Part shown: piece by piece, positions 60,269-64,000 of the stretch
Layout of the letters: each line of letters begins with the position of its first letter
Position numbering within the stretch: the first letter of the stretch is position 1
Assembly: GCF_001941965.1 (NCBI RefSeq)
Contig: NZ_MKZO01000004.1
Span: 105,277 to 169,276, forward strand
Direction of reading: 5' to 3'
DNA: 64,000 nt
Origin: Pseudomonas putida
Lineage (GTDB): Bacteria; Pseudomonadota; Gammaproteobacteria; Pseudomonadales; Pseudomonadaceae
Notes under the pieces: model-generated
What the model was told of the DNA's origin: nothing
The model's database searches: none
Seen by the model: only the letters and a program-made list of their open reading frames with translations
Made by a program: the position numbers and the translations under genes

Positions 60269-63200
60269 GGGCGCGCCTCCTCTGCGGCCAGGGTCTGCCA
60301 TTTGGCTTCGTACATGGGTTTGTACAGCGCCTCGCACCAGCCTTCGAACTCCTCGCTGGCGGTCAGCGCGGCGAAGTCGCCGAACTGGCGGGCCAGGGCC
60401 ACGCTTTCGCCGCGCTCGCCACCACGTTGGCCGTCGCCGTCGTAGGCCTTGGCGGCATCTATCAGGGCCTTGTCCGGATCCTTGCCGGCCAGCCAGGCGA
60501 AGGCGGTCTTGATGGCAACGGGCAGCGGCGTATTCATGCCGGCCTGGCGGGAGATCAGCAGGTTGCCCAACTGTTCGCTGGCCTCAGCCTGGTCGAGCGG
60601 GGCCAGCATCAGGGTGATATCGGTAGCGACTACCGCGCTGTGCAGCCGATGGCCGACGGCGCAGGCAGCCAGGTGCATGACCCAGGTGGCGGCCAGTCGA
60701 TGCCACTTCAGGGTGCGGCCGCTGCTGATGCCGTTGGGCAGGGTGGTGATGCTCAGCAGCGCCTGGTCGGCGCGCTGCTGGACACGGCCGAGCCAGCCTT
60801 CAAGCTTGAGCTCGCCCACCTCGAAACGGATCGGCAGGGCGCTGTCGATACGGGTTGGCCATTCCTGCAGCAGACGGCGATGACGTTGCAACAGGTCGGG
60901 CAAGGGGTCGATCAGCTCTTCGCGCAGGCAGTCGCCGAAACCGGCCAGGGGCAGCAGGCCACTGCCTTGCAGGCGACGCGCTTCGCTGCCCAGGGCGGCC
61001 TCGCTCTGCATCGGGTCGAGCAGGGCAGCGCCGAGCAGGCTTTCGCTCAGGCTGTAGCGTTGCAGGGCGTCGAGAACGAAGGGCTCGTCATCGGCCAGCG
61101 GCGCCTGCGCCGATTCGAAGAAGACTTTCAGGCGCTGGCTGAAAAAGTGCCGGACGGGATGACGGAGGAAGTCCTGGAGCAGCGCCAGGGTCAGCGGTTC
61201 GTCGCTCTGGTAGCGTTCCAGGCGCTCTTCCTCGGGCAGCGCCTGCTCGCCAGGCTGGTGCAGGCTGCGCCACTCCCGGGCATAGCTGAACAGGTCGCCG
61301 CCACGGTGGAAGTAGCGGGCGCTGAAGGGTTGCAGCGGGTGTTCGGTGGTGAGCTTGTACAGCAATTGCTCACCGGCATCCTGGTTGCCATCGCTGGCCG
61401 CCCCCTTGAGTCGCCAGCCGGCTGCGATATGGTCGCGCAACTGGCCGATCAGCACCGAGGCCGGACGATCGCTGTTGTCGCGGATGCTGCGCCCGACCCA
61501 ACTGACGTAGAGCTGGGCGCGGGCGGACAGCAAGGCTTCCAGCAGCAGGTAACGGTCGTCCTCGCGGCGCGAACGGTCACCGGGACGGTAATCGCTGCCC
61601 ATCAGGTCGAAGTCCAGCGGTGGCTGTGCGCGAGGGTAGTCGCCGTCGTTCATGCCGAGCAGGCAGACCACCTTGAACGGGATCGCACGCATGGGCATCA
61701 GGGTACAGAAGTTGACCGAGCCTGCGAGGAAACGCTGGGACAGCTTGCCCTGGTCCAGGCCGGCGAGCCAGGCTTCACGGACCACGGTGAGCGGCAGCAG
61801 ATCCTGCAGGCCGACGGCTTCGCAGGTTTGCAACCAGTCATCGCCAAGGGTCTGCAGTTGTACCAGCAGGTAGTCGTCATGCTCGCTTTCGGCGAGGAAG
61901 AAGACCTGCAGCAAGGCGTTGAGGCGTTCACCCCAACGGGTTGCGCAGGCCGGTTGGGACAGCTCGGCGTGAGCCACTTCGAGGGCGTCGAGCAAGGCCA
62001 CGAGCGGACCGATCAGCGCGGCATCGAGGCCGCCGATCTCGTCGTAGGGCACGATGCCGTCACAGCTTTCACCCGCGCCGACCGCGTAGCCCAGGAGCAT
62101 GCGACGCAGGCCGAAACGCCAGCTGTTCTGCTCCAGTTCAGCCGGCAGGCCGAGGCTGGCGCGTTGCTCGGCATTGAGCCCCCAGCGCACGCCGGCGCCT
62201 TCGATCCAGCGATGCAGGGTCGGCAGGTCGCTTTCCTTGATGGCGAAGCGTGCACGCAAGGCCGGGACGTCGAGCAGGTCGAGGATTTCACTGACCGGGA
62301 AGCGGCTGTCGGGCAGCTTGAGCAGGTGCTCGAGGGCGATCAGCAGCGGGTCGCGGCCGCGCTGGCCCTGGTCGGTCAGGGTGAAGGGGATGAAACGGCT
62401 GTCGCTGCGATCGAGCTGGCCGAACACCGCGCGAATATGTGGGGCGTAGGTGTTGACGTCCGGAACCATGACGATCACGTCCCGGGGGCGCAGTTTCGGG
62501 TCGGCGCTGAAGCGGGCGAGCAACTGGTCATGGAGGATCTCCACTTCGCGCTGGGCGCTGTGGGCGATGTGGAAACGTACCGACGGATCCTTTCTCGGAT
62601 CGACCTCGGGCCACAGCTCGCGGGTTTCGTTCAGCGGGCGCAGTTCAAGGATGTCGTCCTGGAGCTGGCCGAGCAGGTGCACGGGTTCTTCTTCGCTGAA
62701 CAGGTCAATGCGGCCATCGCTGAACGCCGTACGGTAGCTGGCAGGATCATCATAGCTGTCGAGCAGGTTGATGTAGTCGCGGCCCTGCTTGCCCCAGGCG
62801 GCGAGCAGCGGGTGGGCATGCTGGTGCAGGCTTTCGGCATCAATGGGGCCGGCCATGCCCTGCTTGCGCTGCTGGCGTTTGTACTGGTGGCGCAGCAGGT
62901 CCTTGTCGGCAACGATATCCGCCCAGTGGTGACGGCAGGGGTTGTGCACGCAAAGCAGCACCTGGCTGAAACGGGCGAGCCCGGCCAGGGCTTCCAAGGC
63001 CTGTGCCGGCAGCGAGGAAATGCCGAAGACGATTACACGGGACGGCAAGCCGGACGGAGCCTGTTCCAGGGTGTTGATACGCTCGATGAAGCGCTGGTGC
63101 ACGCCGGCACGGCTCTGGGCCATGCCCTCCTCGCCAACGTCCAGCAGCAAGGCACGCCACAACTCGGCCTGCCAGCAATTGGCAGGGGACAATGGCTTGG

Positions 63201-63741
63201 CTTCGCCACGGGCATTGATCACCACATGCCGGCCGGCGGCCCACTCTCCCAGCCAGTCGGCGCGATAGACCTGATACTGGTCGAACAGGTCAGCCAGGCG
63301 CTCGGCCAGTTGGTAGCGCTTGCGCAGATCGCTGTCATCCAGGAGGAAACGTTGCAGCGGCTCGAAATGCGGCCTGTGGATAAGTTCGGGGAGCAGGCGC
63401 ATCAGGCGCCAGGTCAGCGGGGCCTTGTCGAGGAGCGAAGTTTCCGGGATTTCTTCGCGGCCCAGCACCTTGCGATACAACTGCCACATGAAGCTGCCGG
63501 GCAGTTGGACCTCGATCGCGGCGGCAATGCCGACGCCGCCCATATCCTCGTCTTCAGGGTCCTCTGCCAAGGCCAGCTTCAGCCATTGGGCGATGCCGTT
63601 GCTCTGCACCAGGACGATCTCGTTCTCCAGCGGGGCCAGGGGATAGCGGCGCATCCAGCTCACCACCAGGCTGCGCAGTTCATCCAGACGGTTGCCGTGA
63701 ACGACCATGAATCCCGGAAGAAGTGTGCTGGTGTGCGACAT
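60265..63741 (-). CDS. recC: Exodeoxyribonuclease V gamma subunit (RecC)
   Basis: 1158-residue partner of RecB and RecD, an inactivated helicase that splits strands and scans for Chi. N-terminal LPGFMVVHGNRLDELR and WMRRYPLAPLENEIVLVQSNGIAQWLKL are diagnostic; VVCLLGMNDGDYPR and FDLMGSDYRPGDRSRREDDRYLLLEALLSA lie in the second half (landmark fragments LGMNDGDYPR and DRSRREDDRYLLLEALLSA). First gene of recCBD; start at 63741 with AGGGA upstream. The 115-bp stretch before it separates it from the rRNA operon terminator and must contain its promoter. Confidence 0.96.
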   Translation of the reverse strand: MSHTSTLLPGFMVVHGNRLDELRSLVVSWMRRYPLAPLENEIVLVQSNGIAQWLKLALAEDPEDEDMGGVGIAAAIEVQLPGSFMWQLYRKVLGREEIPETSLLDKAPLTWRLMRLLPELIHRPHFEPLQRFLLDDSDLRKRYQLAERLADLFDQYQVYRADWLGEWAAGRHVVINARGEAKPLSPANCWQAELWRALLLDVGEEGMAQSRAGVHQRFIERINTLEQAPSGLPSRVIVFGISSLPAQALEALAGLARFSQVLLCVHNPCRHHWADIVADKDLLRHQYKRQQRKQGMAGPIDAESLHQHAHPLLAAWGKQGRDYINLLDSYDDPASYRTAFSDGRIDLFSEEEPVHLLGQLQDDILELRPLNETRELWPEVDPRKDPSVRFHIAHSAQREVEILHDQLLARFSADPKLRPRDVIVMVPDVNTYAPHIRAVFGQLDRSDSRFIPFTLTDQGQRGRDPLLIALEHLLKLPDSRFPVSEILDLLDVPALRARFAIKESDLPTLHRWIEGAGVRWGLNAEQRASLGLPAELEQNSWRFGLRRMLLGYAVGAGESCDGIVPYDEIGGLDAALIGPLVALLDALEVAHAELSQPACATRWGERLNALLQVFFLAESEHDDYLLVQLQTLGDDWLQTCEAVGLQDLLPLTVVREAWLAGLDQGKLSQRFLAGSVNFCTLMPMRAIPFKVVCLLGMNDGDYPRAQPPLDFDLMGSDYRPGDRSRREDDRYLLLEALLSARAQLYVSWVGRSIRDNSDRPASVLIGQLRDHIAAGWRLKGAASDGNQDAGEQLLYKLTTEHPLQPFSARYFHRGGDLFSYAREWRSLHQPGEQALPEEERLERYQSDEPLTLALLQDFLRHPVRHFFSQRLKVFFESAQAPLADDEPFVLDALQRYSLSESLLGAALLDPMQSEAALGSEARRLQGSGLLPLAGFGDCLREELIDPLPDLLQRHRRLLQEWPTRIDSALPIRFEVGELKLEGWLGRVQQRADQALLSITTLPNGISSGRTLKWHRLAATWVMHLAACAVGHRLHSAVVATDITLMLAPLDQAEASEQLGNLLISRQAGMNTPLPVAIKTAFAWLAGKDPDKALIDAAKAYDGDGQRGGERGESVALARQFGDFAALTASEEFEGWCEALYKPMYEAKWQTLAAEEARP

Positions 63742-63856
63742 GAGGCGTCCCTGGGCAGTCGAGAAAGAGAGGGGAACATAGCATGGGGGCAGTTCCCCGG
63801 GTCAGGCAGGATCTGGTCGATTTATTTCGACACTGATTTCGAAACCGGAAAAGACA

Positions 63857-63888
63857 AAACCCCTACCTGCATTCGCAGATAGGGGTTT
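63857..63888 (-). terminator. Rho-independent terminator of the rRNA operon
   Basis: AAACCCCTATCTGC, loop GAAT, GCAGGTAGGGGTTT (one mismatch) with TTGTCTTTT after it on the minus strand, 12 nt downstream of the 5S gene. Confidence 0.9.
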
Positions 63889-63899
63889 CGGAATTGAAT

Positions 63900-64000
63900 C
63901 TTGACGATGACCTACTCTCACATGGAGAAGCTCCACACTACCATCGGCGATGCATCGTTTCACTGCTGAGTTCGGGATGGGATCAGGTGGTTCCAATGCT
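63900..64000 (-). rRNA. rrf: 5S ribosomal RNA, 3' part (5' end outside window)
   Basis: On the minus strand it reads AGCATTGGAACCACCTGATC, CCATCCCGAACTCAGCAGTG and ends GAGAGTAGGTCATCGTCAAG, the standard gammaproteobacterial 5S sequence lacking about the first 18 nt. It marks the end of an rRNA operon running in from the right. Confidence 0.97.

Noticed and set aside
63742..63856. tRNA or extra small gene between recC and the rRNA terminator
   Set aside because: No cloverleaf or coding frame with a start and Shine-Dalgarno; the stretch is best read as the recC promoter.
60427..63882. 1151-codon plus-strand open frame opposite recC
   Set aside because: It mirrors recC codon bias (few stops in one antisense frame). 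No recognisable domain; recC fits its family throughout.

Overview
This is a high-GC chromosomal segment from a fluorescent Pseudomonas of the P. fluorescens/P. putida lineage. The evidence is gene content and order: cstA-ybdD-yjiA beside a MapZ-type PilZ gene, radA / mscL / ferredoxin reductase / LuxR solo / rlmG / cioAB, and a complete has heme-acquisition locus. Short REP palindromes of the GTGGGAGCTGGC...GCCAGCGAT type fill many intergenic gaps. No prophage, transposase, integrase, CRISPR array or tRNA was seen. The window ends inside a 5S rRNA gene, the tail of an rRNA operon on the minus strand.

Layout. 0-5 kb: peptide/pyruvate-type transporter block (cstA, ybdD, yjiA, minus), the PilZ protein gene mapZ and an NCS2 nucleobase permease (plus). 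5-15 kb: the has operon on the minus strand, in transcription order hasI (ECF sigma), hasS (FecR-like anti-sigma), hasR (TonB-dependent receptor), hasA (secreted hemophore) and hasDEF (type I secretion system), with Fur-like boxes before hasI and before hasR and several hairpins around hasA. 15-27 kb: housekeeping genes radA, mscL, a ferredoxin reductase, a PpoR-like LuxR solo, rlmG, the cyanide-insensitive oxidase cioAB with a DUF2474 small subunit (perfect Anr box upstream), an MFS exporter, a purine permease behind a structured leader, and trmA.

27-42 kb is the most interesting part: a catabolic region for hydroaromatic and aromatic acids. It holds an AroE-like dehydrogenase, a TetR regulator, the fused 3-dehydroshikimate dehydratase quiC1 and an MFS transporter, then a little-known module (isomerase, DMT permease, IclR regulator, KstD-like flavoprotein, VOC protein, small monooxygenase), and finally pcaHG (protocatechuate 3,4-dioxygenase) under a PcaQ-type palindrome. 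Quinate or shikimate taken up here can be converted to 3-dehydroshikimate, dehydrated to protocatechuate by QuiC1 and ring-opened by PcaHG. Repeated short palindromes suggest at least three separate regulons in this region.

42-54 kb: an HBM-type chemoreceptor, periplasmic gamma-glutamyltransferase, a quinone-reductase/quinol-monooxygenase pair (mdaB, ygiN-like) with a LysR gene, a TauE-type exporter, a damaged DUF433 gene, a second LysR and a cupin, then valine catabolism mmsA-mmsB with a divergent LysR. 54-64 kb: recCBD as a tightly overlapping operon beside the rRNA operon terminator.

Limits: all functional names come from reading the translations by eye. Operator assignments rest on recalled consensus sequences and on repeats seen inside this window; no database search was possible.
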